Below the pieces are notes generated by a model that was not told the origin of the DNA, made no database searches, and worked only from the letters and a program-made list of their open reading frames with translations. Below are positions 41,099-53,407 of a stretch of DNA of 64,000 nt, one piece after another; position 1 is the first letter of the stretch; every line of letters starts with the position of its first letter. Both the position numbers and the translations under genes were made by a program. The DNA is from Obelidium mucronatum (lineage: Eukaryota > Chytridiomycota > Chytridiomycetes > Chytridiales > Chytriomycetaceae), in assembly GCA_025765595.1 (NCBI GenBank), contig JAIVFH010000124.1:1-64000 (forward strand). Reading direction: 5' to 3'.

Positions 41099-41746
41099 TC
41101 GACGGTTTTTTCTGTTCAAGGGATCTAAGCCGCAGATTGGTTGCATTTCAATGATGCTGGGAAAGCTCGGTCTTGGCGAAACACCTTGTCTGACATCTCT
41201 GTCTTGAGACAAGCTTTCTCAGGAAGAGGAAGGAATTACTTGGGCAAGACAAAAAAAGGCGAAACAGCCAAGATTTATTTCTCGTTCAAGACGCACTTCT
41301 TTTGTAAGAACCTTGATATTTGCCTCATCCACATAGTCAGCACATAACTGCAGAACGAGCTGCTTCGCGAAATTCTTGGTTTCGAGCGACAAGACTCCGC
41401 ACAATGACCAAGCAGCTTCGATTTCGTTTTGAAGAACCGCATCAAAATGCTCTCTCAAACCATCCAATGCCATGAACTTTTTCGCAGCACAAGTGACTTG
41501 TTCAATTACCAACTCATTCCAAGCCGTTGCTGCCAATGAATTTGTTGGCGTTTTCGCTTCTGCCGTTGGTATTTGATGTTCGATGTCGGTTTTGAGCAGT
41601 TGAACAGTTGAAAAAGCTTACCTTTCTTACCAAGACCCAATTGACGAGAGCGAATTTCTAATACTCTCAAAATGAGTTTAGATTGGGCGAGTTTCATATT
41701 GTCTTTCTTCAACCAAGGAACTCCTTGCAAGGCTTCACGAACGCGT
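41099..41746 (-). pseudogene. 3' part of the second copy of the large VLIG-like gene
   Basis: Read on the minus strand, 41,746-41,280 matches exons 9-10 of the 17,360-21,152 gene (LAQSKLILRVLEIRSRQL; AATAWNELVIEQVTCAAKKF), then jumps by a deletion of about 766 bp to the last codons (RLEREI). It ends in the GTPase-like remnant at 41,100-41,220. Its 5' counterpart is at 50,077-51,295. CGCGT at 41,742-41,746 is the complement of the ACGCG at 51,291-51,295 and is the target duplication of the gypsy element. Confidence 0.8.
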
Positions 41747-42672
41747 TGAGGTGTCTGTTATTGTATGGAGGAGGAGCGAGGGGAGTGAACGATGACGTCC
41801 TTTGGAACTTTTGGGATTTATTATTGCACACAATGCTAATAAATATAACAGACAAATAGAATAACAAATATAACTAGACGGTAGCGGGAATAAATAGAAG
41901 GATAAGTAGTGTCAGTAATAAAGGTGGTAATGAGGGATACGACATCACCCCCCCAGATTGTGAGTTGAGAGTTAAGTTGTTGGGAGTTAAATAGTAGGGG
42001 ATTTTTGTTTGCGTTTGGTGAGGTCTTTTTTGTGAAAGTCGCTGATGATTGTTGTGTTTTGGAAGTGGGAGTGTGGTACCCACTCGTTGTAGGAGTCGTC
42101 GAAGTTCTTCCAAGAGACTAGGTATTCCTTTTCCTGCGTTGGGCTTGTTCTAAATGCGTGGATTTTGGAGACTTCGGCTGTGGGTAGGAATGTAGTGTGT
42201 GCAGAGATTAGCTTTAATTGGTGTGGTGCGTAGTTACGGCTGAGTGGTGATCCGTCTGCGTCCAGTAGCTGATAAGTGGCGTTGCGTGTTTGCTTGATCA
42301 CTCTGTATGGCCCTTCGTAACGCGGTTCGGTTTTGCTTTCGCGGACGTCGGGTTTCGCCATAACGTAGGAGTTCAGAGGGAATAATTCGTCTTTCACGTT
42401 GAACTTTTTGTTGTATTTCTCTCGCATGATGGCTTGGTAGCGGCGGGTTGTGGCAGCAATCTCCGGGTAGACAAGGTCGTGCATATGGTCGCAACGTGCT
42501 TGAAGTTCTTCGAGTGATAGGTTTCTTTGTTGATCGAATGAGTAGTCTGTGAATGTGTTTGCTGTCCTTGCAAACATTAGACTAAAGGGGCTAGATTTAT
42601 GTGTGCGTGATATGTTTAGGTTAATAAATAGTTGTGACCATGGAACTAATTTATCCCAATGTGTGAGGTGAC
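41747..42672 (-). mobile_element. Ty3/gypsy element, 3' part (integrase C-terminus, chromodomain, LTR)
   Basis: Minus strand: from the breakpoint near 42,672 the frame gives HLTHWDKLVPWSQLF (end of the integrase core), then KSKTEPRYEGPYRVIKQT (GPY/F module), then KIHAFRTSPTQEKEYLVSWKNFDDSYNEWVPHSHF, a chromodomain (Y-x-V-x-W...W-x-P), closing at 41,987. A G-rich polypurine tract follows at 41,945-41,957 and a 198-bp LTR at 41,747-41,944. A chromodomain marks this as a chromovirus. The missing 5' part is at 51,296-56,676 in the opposite orientation, with an LTR differing at about two positions. Confidence 0.85.
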
Positions 42673-45600
42673 AATGGTGCGGAGGAAGATGCAACCGCAG
42701 CATCGGAATTTGGGATTGCAACATGGGTGTCAGACGAAGTCGCTAAGAAAATAGAAAACCTAAAGACAGTAATGGTGAATAGCGATTTAAGATTTAGAAT
42801 AGCTTCACTTATCAAAAGTTTGACTAAAGACCAACAATCGCAAACAGGAACAAGAAGAACAAAGACTTCTGAAGAAAGAGAGATTGCCCAAAGCGGCAAG
42901 ATTAGAGAAAAGGCAAGAAAAGTCAATTGGAATGAATTCCATGAGATTGCTCACCTCTCAAATCAGCTCTTGAAAGATTCCATAAACGCGAAGATGGTGG
43001 TGGGGGTCGAAATTGATAAGTCAAAGAAGGCTAATTCGACAACGAAATCGAATAAAGTGTCTTTGGAAAACTGTAATAGAAAAGAATGTGTTAGTTGTGC
43101 CCTAGGAAAAGCACATAGAGAAAAGATTTACAGTCGCGTTGAAGGCAAAGCAACACGAATAGGCGAAAGAGTTCACATCGATAGCATAAAATTACCTTGC
43201 AAATCTTTAAACCGAGAAGAATGGGCAGTGCTCATTGTAGATGAATTTTCGAGATACGCGGTCATCAGATTTTGCCGCGGAAAAGGAGATATAACAGAAA
43301 CTATAATAGAAGAATTGTTAAGATGGGAAGAGAAACACGAAATGCACATCAGAGAAATTAGAAGTGATGAAGGCAAAGAAATCGTGAATAAGGAATTAAG
43401 AGAAGCGTTCGCTCGAAACGAACGAAGGCCACTCTCAACCCAATTCACTCCTAGCCCACCTTATACAAAAGAAATGAACGGACTAGTTGAAAGACTGGTT
43501 AGAACAATGAAAGACTGCGTAATTACAATGTTAATTCACTCACGTCTGACAAAAGTTCTCGTCAAAGAAGCCGCGACGACGTTCATAAATTATAGAAATA
43601 AATTAGTACACAAACAGGCTGGTTACCCAGAAGTGGGGAAGTACTCACCATATTATTTATGGGAAGGAAAACCCGCAAGAATAAACAGGGAATTACCATT
43701 TGGATGCCAAGTGACGATATTCCAGGACCACGACCAACGAGACACAGTTTGGAGTGACCGTGGAGTACCTGGAATATATTTGGGGTTAGAAGGAAACTCA
43801 ATATATAGAGTCTATGACCTCACGTCGCGTAGAATAACCAAGGCGTTTAACGTCGTGGGCCATCCAGATAGATTTCCTGGTCTAATTAGAAAATTAGATA
43901 ATAGATTAGAAGGAATAGCGGACCCGCTAAGCCACTACCCACCTCTTCACGCACCGCTCTCCCAGAAGGAAGTGGATGAAATATGGCGTGATGAGAAAAC
44001 AGATGTGGAAGAAATGATAGAAGATACAAACGTACCTGAAACGCGTTATAATCTTAGACCGAGACCGCTGAGAGAAGGAATTCCAGAATCAACGAGTACT
44101 ACGATTCAGGGGAGGAATGAAGATGAGAGTCTTTCACCCGAAGTAGGAAACACTGAAATAAAAGAATTGGAAAAGACTCACAGTGGAATCGAAAGTACAG
44201 TTGAAGAGAAAATAGACGAAACTGTAAAAGACATAGTGGAGTTAGCACCAGAACTAGTAATCCCACACCCAAAAGACATAGAATGGGAAGATGGAGATAT
44301 AAATCTAAGCGAAGATGAAGAGAACTCAACTGTTGGGGACTCTGACTTCGAAGACAATCTTGCTGAAGGCGAAACAGCAAGAATACCGCTAGAACCAGAA
44401 AAATCAGATAAAATCCATATGGTCCAATGGGATCCTGAAGGATTAGAAGAAATATTAGATAAATGGGGAATAACCAGAAGATTAAAAGCAAAAGGCGAAA
44501 GTGAGAAACTTAACGCGTTTATGCTGACAGTCCAGAATAAGATCGAGAGAGATATTCCTGAGAACAAAGGTTTTAGACAGAAACTCGAAAAGAGAATTAA
44601 TCACAAAGTCAAGAAAAGAAACGTACTTAGAATAAGAGCGTTCTTGACAGATCCTGTGATGAGACCGATAGTTGAGAACGCTATCGCCGAGTCGGTACAA
44701 CCGTTCAAAGAGACAAATCCTTTCCCTGACGAAAAGATCATGATTGATGATTTAGAACCAGTCCCTCAATCATTGAATCAGGCGAAGAAGTCTAAATATT
44801 GGTTAAAATGGCTAGAGGCGATGAAGCTAGAGATGAACTCACACTATGAGATGAAAACCTTCGGATATATAAAACGATCACAGGTTCGTGACGGAAAACG
44901 CCTGCTGAGAAGCAAGTGGGTGTTCGACTACAAACTAGATATGGCGAACGGATGTTTGCTGAAGTTCAAAGCTAGGTTAGTCGCAGTCGGATCATCCCAA
45001 GAGTACGGGATAGACTATACAGAGACTTACGCTCCTGTAATCAGAAAAGAGTCATTGCGGGTGATGATCGCTATGTCAGAACTGTATGACTGGCACATCG
45101 CGCAACTTGACGTTTCAGTCGCTTTTCTTTACGGCGATCTGAAAGAAAGAAACTTTATGCGAGCACCAGAAATGTTCCCGCAGTATGGACCTGATGGAGA
45201 AAGCCTAGTATGCGAAATATTTAGATCGCTATACGGGTTGCATCAGTCTGCGAAAGAATGGAACGATGTGCTTACAGCGTTTCTAAAGGAGAACGGTTAT
45301 AACCAAAGTCAAAAGGATTTATGTTTATTTCACAAATACGATAAAGAAACAAAAGTATTCGTATTAGTTTATGTTGACGATTTCTTAGTTGATGTCTTCG
45401 AGTAAAGAAATACTCAAAGAACTGAAAGAGAACAATCGGAAAGCGATTCAACATAAAAGACCTCGGAGATGCAAAACACTGTGATTGGGATGCACTACGA
45501 AAAGATTAATAATAAGAAATATAACGGCTCTTGGATTGGTCAATCTGAGTATTGCCGCGAACTATTATTAAAGATGAACATGTGGAATAAAACAGTAAAT

Positions 45601-46468
45601 GGTAAAACCGTACCTATAGAAATAAAGAAAACTCCGATGTCTCCAGGATGGGAGCACTGACGAGAAAAGTAAACTCCTAAGTAAGGAGAAGAACTCAGAA
45701 TACAGGTCAGCGGTGATGAGCTTAATGTACTTAGCTGGACACACGCGACCCGATATAGTGTTTGCAGTCCATGTACTATCGCAGTATCAGAATGATGCAC
45801 GCGAAGAAGACTGGAAGGCGCTGCTACACTTGTGCAGGTATCTGAGAGGAACATATGATTATGGGATTTTCTATCGAAAGTCAAAGAACCCACCAATCTT
45901 ATTTCCGACAGATGAATCGCTAGATCAATGGTTGCAGATGGAGTTTGGCGATATCGTAGGATACGCAGACGCCAGTTTTGCGATGTCAAAGGGAAGAAAA
46001 TCCAGATCAGGATATCTCTTCATGATGTCGTCAGCGATCGTATCTTGGTATAGTAAGAAACAGTCAGTAGTAGCGCTGTCTTCAACAGAAGCGGAGTTTT
46101 ACTCACTGTCTGAGGCAATAAAGGAAGCCCTCTGGTACAGACACGTACTGGAGGAGATCGGCTACCCGATAGAAAAGCCTACAGTAATAAACCAAGATAA
46201 TAAGTCAACGATTGCAGTGGCAACAAACCCAAAGCACCATGCGATGATGAAGCACATTGACATTAGAGGCAACTTTATTCGTGATCATTTAAAGAAAAAG
46301 GCCGTTGAGCTGATATATTGCCCAACAGAAGACATGATCGCGGATATAATGACTAAAGCGCTGCCAGCGACGCAGCACAGAAAGATAGTCTCTCTAATGG
46401 GCATGAGGTCCCTCGCAGACTTACAGTTAAGAAGTCCGATTCGAGCTTTCACAGAACGCAAGTTCTGA
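42673..46468 (+). pseudogene. Copia Pol (integrase, RT, RNase H), frameshifted
   Basis: Long frame 42,673-45,405. The HHCC module of integrase comes first (HEIAHLSNQ, CVSCALGKAH), then the DDE core (HIDSIKL, RSDEGKEI, EMNGLVERL). A long acidic linker follows. RT has KWVFDYKLD, KARLVAVGS, DVSVAFLYGDL, LYGLHQSA and catalytic LVYVDDFL. Just after YVDD a frameshift (about 45,400) moves coding to 45,469-45,660, and another moves it to 45,713-46,468, which carries RNase H (GYADASFAMS, LSSTEAEFYSL, NQDNKSTIAV, ADIMTKAL). Protease and zinc knuckle are not present between the breakpoint and integrase. Confidence 0.85.
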
Positions 46469-46671
46469 GATCGTCCTATAGTTATTGTTTTTATCCTTTA
46501 TAGACGAAGAGTAGAGGTTTTTCGATAGACTATAGATTGAGTTTTAGGAGTTGGGTCGTACCCATCGTGGCTGACGCCTGTTTTTCGATCTCCTGAGAGG
46601 AGACTCCTAGAATGAGATAGAGCGAAATTAGAAAGCTCTGACGGTGTATCGATATTCACCTTGAGGGGAGG

Positions 46672-47002
46672 TGTTGAAGGTAGATAACCTTTATTGATAT
46701 ACAAGCTTAGAATTCGAGACACGTCAACGTCAAGTTTATTACGTAAGAAAACACAAGAAACTCCAAGTCTACCCAAGCTTCAGTTCCATCTTTGTAACCG
46801 TAAACCACTGGAGACAAGCGAATTAGTAATCAAGACGCGAGGTGGGAAAAGGGGACAAAATGGAATATAAAAGTGAAACAACCTGAAACGGGGTTATAAA
46901 AGGAGGTGTACGTTCTAATAATAAACTACTGATAGTTCCCAGAAATGTATTACAACTCACCTCCAGTGCAGAACAAAGGACCCGAAGACGCAGGGTCCAA
47001 CA
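46672..47002 (+). repeat. 3' LTR of the second copia element (331 bp)
   Basis: TGTTG...CAACA ends; identical by eye to the reverse complement of 57,308-57,638. It includes the start of Gag: the ATG at 46,945 opens MYYNSPPVQNKGPEDAGSN, so in the 5' LTR copy translation begins inside the LTR. Confidence 0.88.
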
Positions 47003-47464
47003 ATGTCAATCCCGCAGAATTGGCTTGTCTTGGTTTTTTGAATGACAATGCCACCAGCAAAATTCCCTTCACTTTTAAATTCTATCTGGGAAAGCCTGTG
47101 ATGATAACAAAGCGTATTCCAGATTTGGAGCACTTGAAGATCTTTGCCAAGGGTTTATATGTAGCTTTCTCTCAAAGACATTGATATCCATAAGACTTGT
47201 GCAAAAACTTTCCATGGCTTATTCAAGAAAGTTCTGGCCCCCCCAAAAAATTTGAAGACAAGATGATTCGTCTCATTAATTTGGTACAACTGCCGGATTA
47301 TACTGCCAATCATATTATACAGTCCTTCCATCAATGGAAAGACGAGCTTTTGCTCTTGCTCTTTCTTAAGTATCAACTCGGTTTTATGCAGTACTATTCT
47401 TTAAAAGTTCTAAAAAAAATTCTAAAAAGGTCCTAGCGGATGGCTTGCCACCGCACCTCAGTTT
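47003..47464 (+). pseudogene. Helitron helicase copy 2, 3' part
   Basis: From the target duplication ATGTC the sequence continues as the helicase of copy 1 (ELACLGFLNDNATSKIP...HLKIFA), jumps by an internal deletion to LYVAFS, then runs to the PPKKF...RLINLVQLPDYT end. It finishes in the hairpin at 47,428-47,458 and CTCAG. The missing 5' part is at 57,639-57,900 on the minus strand, beyond the copia element that interrupts it. Confidence 0.75.
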
Positions 47465-48597
47465 TTCATAGTCGCCCTTTCCGAAGTTCTTCTGGTCGTA
47501 GGAAGCCACTGCCAAATCAAACTGTTGGAGGACATTTGAACAATTGTAGCTTGTTACATTTCTCAAGATGTCCACAATCATTTCATGGTAAGTCACATCT
47601 CGATATTAGTCTTGCAACGTCGCGTCCATTAATTATTTTGCCTTGGACACGGCTTTACTATCTGCCTTGCACCACTCAACCTTGTTGTTGCGTTCAATCC
47701 CATCTTGGATTTCTTTGAACTGCTCCAATTCATTTTTCTGGTTGACCGCCAAGATTTCCATTTCAGATTCAATATCCTGAATAGCAATCGCGATTGGGCC
47801 TGGCGTTTCGACTGCGGTAAGTCTTCTCTCTCCTGCCTCATTCTGAACCACTTGGACAACTAATTGCCCTGTGTGTTCTAAAGAACTTGGATAAATCTGT
47901 GGAGGAGTCAACTTAGCGTAGGCGAGTCTTTTCTTAAACTCTCCAATTCTTCTAATCAGATTTGTCTTTTCCGCCAGCTGTCTTTCGACCATCGCTGTTC
48001 TACGGGGAACGGTCTTATCCATCAAATTAATGATGGTGTCACCCGTAGTTCTGTATATCTTGTCAAAGAAGCCAAAGACTTTGACTTTCTCATGGGTTTG
48101 CTTAACCCAAGCGTCAACAGTCATTCTTTCAACAGCCGTAGCGGCAGTCAAGATGAGTTCGGTCTTCATTTTAACTAGTTCTGAATCTTTTTCTTTCAGG
48201 TCTGGGAGGTCTGTTTTCTCAATGTTTTTGATACTTTCAAAAGTTTTCCTCAAAACATCAATTGTTCTCTCAATACCGTAAGTTTTGATTGGTTTATATT
48301 GTTATTTTATTCCGATTGTTCTTTTCTTTGTCTTTATAAACAATGGAGGCCTTTTTAACAACAAACAACCTTTCAAACCATCAAGTCTTTTGGTTTCCCA
48401 AATCTGAGGTTCTTTTGGTCTGCCAACTTTAGGTCTTAGTTGGTTATTCCTCACAACTTTAGGTCTTAGTTGGTGAGGGCCTTTGATCTTAAGTCTACTA
48501 AGACTTTTTATCATCTTTGTGTTAGACCCTGCGTCTTCAGGTCCTGTGGTCTGCACTGGAGGTGAGTCCTATATCATTTCTGGGAACTATCAGTCCT
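47465..48597 (-). pseudogene. Gag remnant of the second copia family, with partial 5' LTR
   Basis: Minus strand from 48,597: the last 70 bp of the 331-bp LTR type with an in-frame stop in the Gag start, then LKIKGPHQLRPKVV, KTFESIKNIEKTDLPDLKEKD, VERMTVDAWVKQTHEK, RRIGEFKKRLAY and a further 100 residues (QIYPSSLEHTGQ...NQKNELEQFKEIQDGI). It closes on the Helitron end at 47,464 via an open stretch (TYHEMIVDILRNVTSY). This copy shows what Gag looks like past the point where the copy at 56,677 is cut. Confidence 0.65.
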
Positions 48598-49230
48598 TTA
48601 TGTTGATTTGCGGCGAGCTAATGTAAGCTTTATGTGGTTAATTGTTTGTCAGGAGACAAGTTGTTATCTTTTTCCCTGCCACAAATTCCGCTTTTAAAGC
48701 GTTTTACTGTTGCTTTAGTCTTTTACATGGTCCCATTGAGACCTGTTGAGGTTGAAAACCTCGTATCCCATTTGCCCATTGAGGCGGTGCATCAACTTGA
48801 CATGGCTATTTCCAATTGAGGGAAATTAGTGAAGGGGAAATTTATCGCCGTCTGACGGCGTTAATACTCAATAATAAAGGTTACATTTACAAAATGTCTT
48901 CATCTTTCTACATGTGAGCAGCTGATAAAAACCAAATGCCGCCAAGGTCCAAAAGCATAACCCATCTCTGGTTAAGGCGTCCCTTCATCTCGGCAGCGCA
49001 CGGCCGATGTATTATGGTGTTTTGGTTTGGAAAGCATGCAGGAAAGATGTGTTTGGGGCAGCGGTCAAGGCGCTTGCTTAGAAATCGTTATGCCCCAGGT
49101 TCGAATCATGGAAACTCCTTTTATTCTAACAATAAAGATTCGGGTTGAATTATTCAATACGTACAACTTATAGTTTATTTCTAATCTCTGTTAAGTAGTG
49201 CAAGTGATATTGTATCTTTATGCGTAATAC
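48598..49230. other. Region without a recognised gene; tRNA-like relic inside
   Basis: A short open frame at 48,634-48,819 (LPQIPLLKRFTVALVFYM) has no recognisable family. 49,050-49,115 resembles a class II tRNA (A-box-like GCAGCGGTCAAGGCGC, B-box GGTTCGAATCAT) but lacks a pairable acceptor stem, so it is a relic or SINE head. Confidence 0.4.
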
Positions 49231-49488
49231 TCAACAGTTTATTATTAAAACGTACACCTCCTTTTAAACCCCGATTCAGGTTGTTTCACTTTTATAGTCC
49301 ATTTTGTCCCCTTTTCCCACCTCGCGTCTTTATTTTTAATACACTTGTCTCCAGTGGTTTACAGTTAACAAAGATGGAACTTAAGCTGGTAGACTTGGAG
49401 TTTTCTTGTGTATTCTTACGTAATAAACTTGACGTGTTCGAATTCTAAGCTTGTATATCAATAAAGGTTAGCTACCTTCAACAGACTG
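49231..49488 (-). repeat. Degenerate LTR of the second copia family
   Basis: Reverse-complement match to the first 260 bp of the 331-bp LTR with many small differences. It ends CTTCAACA at 49,488 and abuts helicase copy 3. Confidence 0.7.
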
Positions 49489-49866
49489 CCCCAATTTTAA
49501 CCCGCAAACCTTCTACATTGCATTATCAAGAGTTCGTAAATTGTCAGGTATTAGACTTCCTGCCAAAATAACTCCTCATTATGCTCGAAAGCTCAGGCCA
49601 CCGAAAAAGTTTGTGGCGGAAATGGTCTGTTTGATAAATATGGTGACTGTCCCTGTCCCTGAATATGCCTGCCCAGCCATATTTGTTGCCTTCAACAGTT
49701 GGAAAGAAGAGCAGCATCTGTTTTCTACCCCTTTTTTCTGATTCCATTCTTAATGGATTCATTTTTTTCTCTGATTACTTCTATTCACATAAATACATTT
49801 TATTGCATTTGTCCCCAGTAAGCTAAAAAGGTCCTAGCGGAGGACAACGGCACAAACGCACCTCAG
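49488..49866 (+). pseudogene. Helitron helicase copy 3, C-terminal end and 3' hairpin
   Basis: FYIALSRVRKLSGIRLP followed by ITPHYARKLRPPKKF and MVCLINM, aligned with the end of copy 1, then the terminal hairpin (49,829-49,863; stem AGGT/ACCT and GCG/CGC conserved while the loop has diverged) and CTCAG at 49,862-49,866, followed by T. Confidence 0.7.
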
Positions 49867-50076
49867 TCTTTTATTGACTATCTGGTTCTAAAATTTTCTG
49901 CCGTGTCATCAGATGGCCAGTATGTGTTGATTATTCTGATGGTACCTTCACTGAATGTGAGTGTCATCGAAATTAGGCTTGCCTTTGCCTTTTCACATTT
50001 TGTGAAGTGTCTACTCCATTTATCTGTTATAATGATTCCGGTACCTGCTGCTTTTTGTGTGGTGCCTGTTGCGTTC
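49867..50076 (-). pseudogene. LINE APE-type endonuclease fragment
   Basis: Minus-strand frame with GTGIIITDKWSRHFTKCEK and GTIRIINTYWPSDD, the middle of an AP-endonuclease-like LINE domain (the R-I-I-N-x-Y-x-P strand). It starts exactly where helicase copy 3 ends, so the Helitron appears to have inserted into it. It ends where the pseudogene copy of the large gene begins. Confidence 0.65.
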
Positions 50077-51295
50077 CGAAAGCCATGAACCAGTGAGTGT
50101 GGATACTGTCCAATACTTAACATACAAATCAGTCCATAATGGAAGCAAGAAAAGGTATCTTTCTTGGCGTAAGTAATCGATTTGTTGTTGGTTTTGGTTG
50201 TTGAATGACACTGTTCATGCATCAAAACAAATAGAGAATGCAACATTTGTACACGACCGTAATAACTACTACCACGTTATGGGTACGTTCCGTTTTTTGT
50301 ACCCTGACAATATGAGCTCTAACGCAGGAATTAAAAATAGACACGGATGGAGTTGTGACGTTTCAACTAAACAACTGCGTTTCAAGAATCGAGAAGGAAC
50401 TTGAGAAGCTCCAACCTCTTCCGTTTGGCAACAACTATAAGGTTGTTTTGGAAATAAAACGCGGACGACATCAAGGAGTACCGCCGAGTCTCGATGGAAG
50501 AATTACAGATCCGAACAGGAACCCTGTTTTAATTGAGTTTGATCTGCCAGTTTCTCTTCTTGAAACTTATCGGAAAGAGCTTGATGATGGACAATACACT
50601 GTGACTGCATGGTTTGGTGAACACTTGCTTGAGCCTGCATCACAAGTTACGGAGACAGTGAGTGGGAATATTGGGCTCACCACGGAAGCAATCGACAAGG
50701 TTTTTTCTTTCAAGAACGAAAGAGTGGATGGAATTCTGTTCAAGAATTCCGACCAATTGAGAGATTTCTCCGAGCATTGTTGGAACAGATCGCAACAACA
50801 GTGGATTATATCAGTAAGTCATTATATTCCTTCAAACCATCACTCTTGGTTGATCTGACGTTGGCCATTGTAGCGCCGGCTTGAGGGCAATGTCATTTCA
50901 CCATCGCTTTTGAGTGAGCTGATTGGGCTGATCAAAGAAACCAGTGTCCAGACTCTAAACAAACTTGAAAATCGAAGAATTGGTCGCTGGAATCCAGATA
51001 TGAAGTCGGTGGACGATATCATTAATGTACAACAGATGAGGGAAGAGAACGATGAACTTGTCCACGAAGAAATCGGCGCCGTTAATAAAGGAGAACAGTC
51101 GAATGAAAGCTTGATGAGCCAGAAGTTTGAAGTTGGGTGGGTCAATTCTTCTCTACTAGAGCTATTCTCCAGCCGAGCCGCCGTTTGTTAAAGTAGTTTC
51201 AGAGAATTCTGCCTCTGAACTGCCGCGGCCAGCCAAACCCGCGCCCACTCTTCAAAAAACGGACTCGCTCTTTCGGGCTTTTTGTGCACGACGCG
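50077..51295 (+). pseudogene. 5' part of the second copy of the large VLIG-like gene
   Basis: Matches exons 2-5 of the gene at 17,360 with the same introns (VQYLTYKSVHNG, KRYLSW; VFSFKNERVDGILFKN; NRRIGRWNPDMKS). A deletion of about 1.18 kb then joins 51,163 to the equivalent of 19,793. It runs through SELPRPAKPAPTLQKTDSLFRAF to ACGCG at 51,291-51,295, where the gypsy LTR begins. Small indels versus copy 1 lie near 50,400 and 50,545. Confidence 0.8.
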
Positions 51296-51538
51296 TGTCG
51301 TATCCCTCATTACCACCTTTATTACTGACACTACTTATCCTTCTATTTATTCCCGCTACCGTATAGTTATATTTGTTATTCTATTTGTCTGTTATATTTA
51401 TTAGCATTGTGTGCAATAATAAATCCCAAAAGTTCCAAAGGACGTCATCGTTCACTCCCCTCACTCCTCCTCCATACAATAACAGACACCTCATTTTTTC
51501 CTTTGAGTACTTTATACCACACAATACCTCTCACACAC

Positions 51539-51930
51539 TGCGGGTTGACAGTCGCTACATGGCACTGCAACTTTAAGCACAAACTCACCTGCGGGTTGGC
51601 GGCCGCTAAATGGCACCCCAATTTAACGCACAACACACAACTGCGGGTTGACAGTCGCTAACTGGCACTGCAACTTAAAGCAACACACCACTGCGGGTTG
51701 GCGGTCGCTAAATGCACCCCAATTTAACGCAAACACACAATCGCGGGTTGGCGGTCGCTAAATGCACCCCAATTTAACGCAAACACACAATCGCGGGTTG
51801 GCGGCCGCTAAACAGCACTCCAATTTAACGCAAACACACAATCGCGGGTTGGCGGTCGCTAAATGCACCCCAAGTTAACGCAAACACACAAAGTCGCTAA
51901 ACAACACCGCCACTTAAAGCAAAATACAAT
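51539..51930 (+). repeat. About seven tandem 49-52-bp units in the gypsy leader
   Basis: Each unit carries GCGGGTTGGCGGTCGCTAAA or a close variant and an AATTTAACGCAAACACACAA-like half. Units alternate between two subtypes in the first half. It sits between the 5' LTR and Gag, where packaging and primer-binding functions lie. Confidence 0.85.
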
Positions 51931-52110
51931 TAACCCAAAGTGCACCTGTTCTTCCTTAAAACACAACGCAACACACCAGGTGGCACCCGAAATAACCCAA
52001 GCAAAGCCGAGACCACCAGAAAAAGGCACCAATTTTTACTAAAAACCAAGAATCGAAAATCCTATTTATCCAAGCCCGACAAAAGAAACAAACGAAAACC
52101 AGCACAACAC

Positions 52111-53407
52111 ATGCAAACAGTCGAAGAACTCCAAGCTGAACAAGAGCGCATCGCCGCCGAAATCCAACTCCGCCGCAACGCCATCAATGCTGCGAACAAC
52201 CGCCGCAACGCACAACGTCTACAGGGAGAACAACTCGCAACACGCAAACTCCAAGCAGACGAAGCGTTTACTCTTTGGACCGCAGCCCAAGATGAACTCG
52301 ACACAATCACAAACCGCGAAGACTCCACCAACGAACAAGTCCAGAGAGCTACAGATGCACTCGAATACCGCTTGACCGACTACCAAAGAAGAAAATCTTT
52401 AGCTTCCGAAGCAGAAGAACGTTACGACGCACAACGACAACAAACAACAACCATTTCCGCAAGCCCTACCACCACCCCGGCCACAAAAAATCCGTGACCC
52501 TCCCGCAAAACTCCCAAAATTCCCAACAACCACAACCACCAAAGATGAAATCCTTATCTGGGCAGAAGACACACAAACCATGGTAAGAACCCACCAAGCT
52601 ACTCCACAAGAACTCCCAGCCTGGCTAGAGACAACAGTAAACCACAGACAATTCTCGAGAGCCTCCGCCGAAGCAAGCGCCAGCACCGGCTGTAAAGACA
52701 TTAGCCGCTTCCTGATCAAAGTCTTGGACACTCACTTCGGCAACGACCTCAATGGAACACTAAACCGAGAGCTCCAAAACATGCGAATGCTACCAACGGA
52801 CCCAGTAGCAGTGCACCATGCCAAGTTCGATAGATTGATTGCCTACTTCGAAACATCAATGTCAGTAAAAGACAAAATCAAACTATACGTCAACACTCTC
52901 ACCTCGGACTTGAAAATTGGCCTCGGACCAAAGATTGGGAGCTTTTCTTCGATTCTAGAGGCGCAAATGGAAGCCGAAGAACTGGATGTCTTCTACTTCC
53001 CGGTCAGAGCAACTCAACACATTGTAGCACCAGCAGCCGCTCGCCGCTTCGAACCAAGACGCCCCTCCGCCAGTTTCAGCATCTTACCAGACGCAAAAAA
53101 CAGCCCTGCAACCACCAAAAGCTGCAAAGTTCACGGCCCCGGTCACAATGATGCCGAATGCCGCGAACAAAACGGCCTGTCCGCCTCTGCAAACCCAAGA
53201 CTGCCAGTTTGCGCCCACTGCAAAGCTCTCAAAACTGCCAATCCCGACAAGTACATTTCCTTCAAACACCCAGAAGAAGCATGCTTCAACAAACACCCTC
53301 ACCTTCGTCCAACCCCGATCTCCATGAAAACAATGTCCGTCGAGGTCGAAGATGAGGAATTCTACACAGAAGCAGAAGACCAGTTCGAATTCTGGGCAAA
53401 TGACTGA
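52111..53407 (+). pseudogene. Gypsy Gag
   Basis: First frame 52,111-52,497 is a coiled-coil-rich N-terminus (VEELQAEQERIAAEIQLRR). At a run of A residues near 52,488 the frame shifts, and coding continues as KDEILIWAEDTQTM and the capsid-like helices (FLIKVLDTHFGNDLNG, YVNTLTSDLKIGLG). A zinc-knuckle-like CKVHGPGHNDAEC, a second C-x2-C, and an acidic C-terminus (EVEDEEFYTEAED) follow. The break at the A-run could be a real shift site or a mutation. Confidence 0.7.

Larger units (their letters stand above)
42673..47002 (+). mobile_element. Second Ty1/copia element, Pol part with 3' LTR
   Basis: Pol frame 42,673-46,468, PPT GAGGGGAGG at 46,663-46,671, then the 331-bp LTR 46,672-47,002 (TGTTG...CAACA), then ATGTC at 47,003-47,007. 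The LTR is identical by eye to 57,308-57,638 on the other strand, whose flank is GACAT, the complement of ATGTC. The Gag half belonging to this element lies at 56,677-57,638. Frameshifts near 45,400 and 45,660 make Pol inactive. Confidence 0.85.

Noticed and set aside
46498..46776. Minus-strand ORF in the copia LTR (and its copy at 57,534)
   Set aside because: The ORF recurs only because the LTR is duplicated. It is antisense to the element and crosses the PPT.
49050..49115. Functional tRNA gene
   Set aside because: A-box and B-box-like words are present, but no acceptor stem or proper anticodon stem can be paired.
51539..51930. CRISPR array
   Set aside because: Regular repeats of about 50 bp have no unique spacers, there are no cas genes, and they lie in the leader of a gypsy element.
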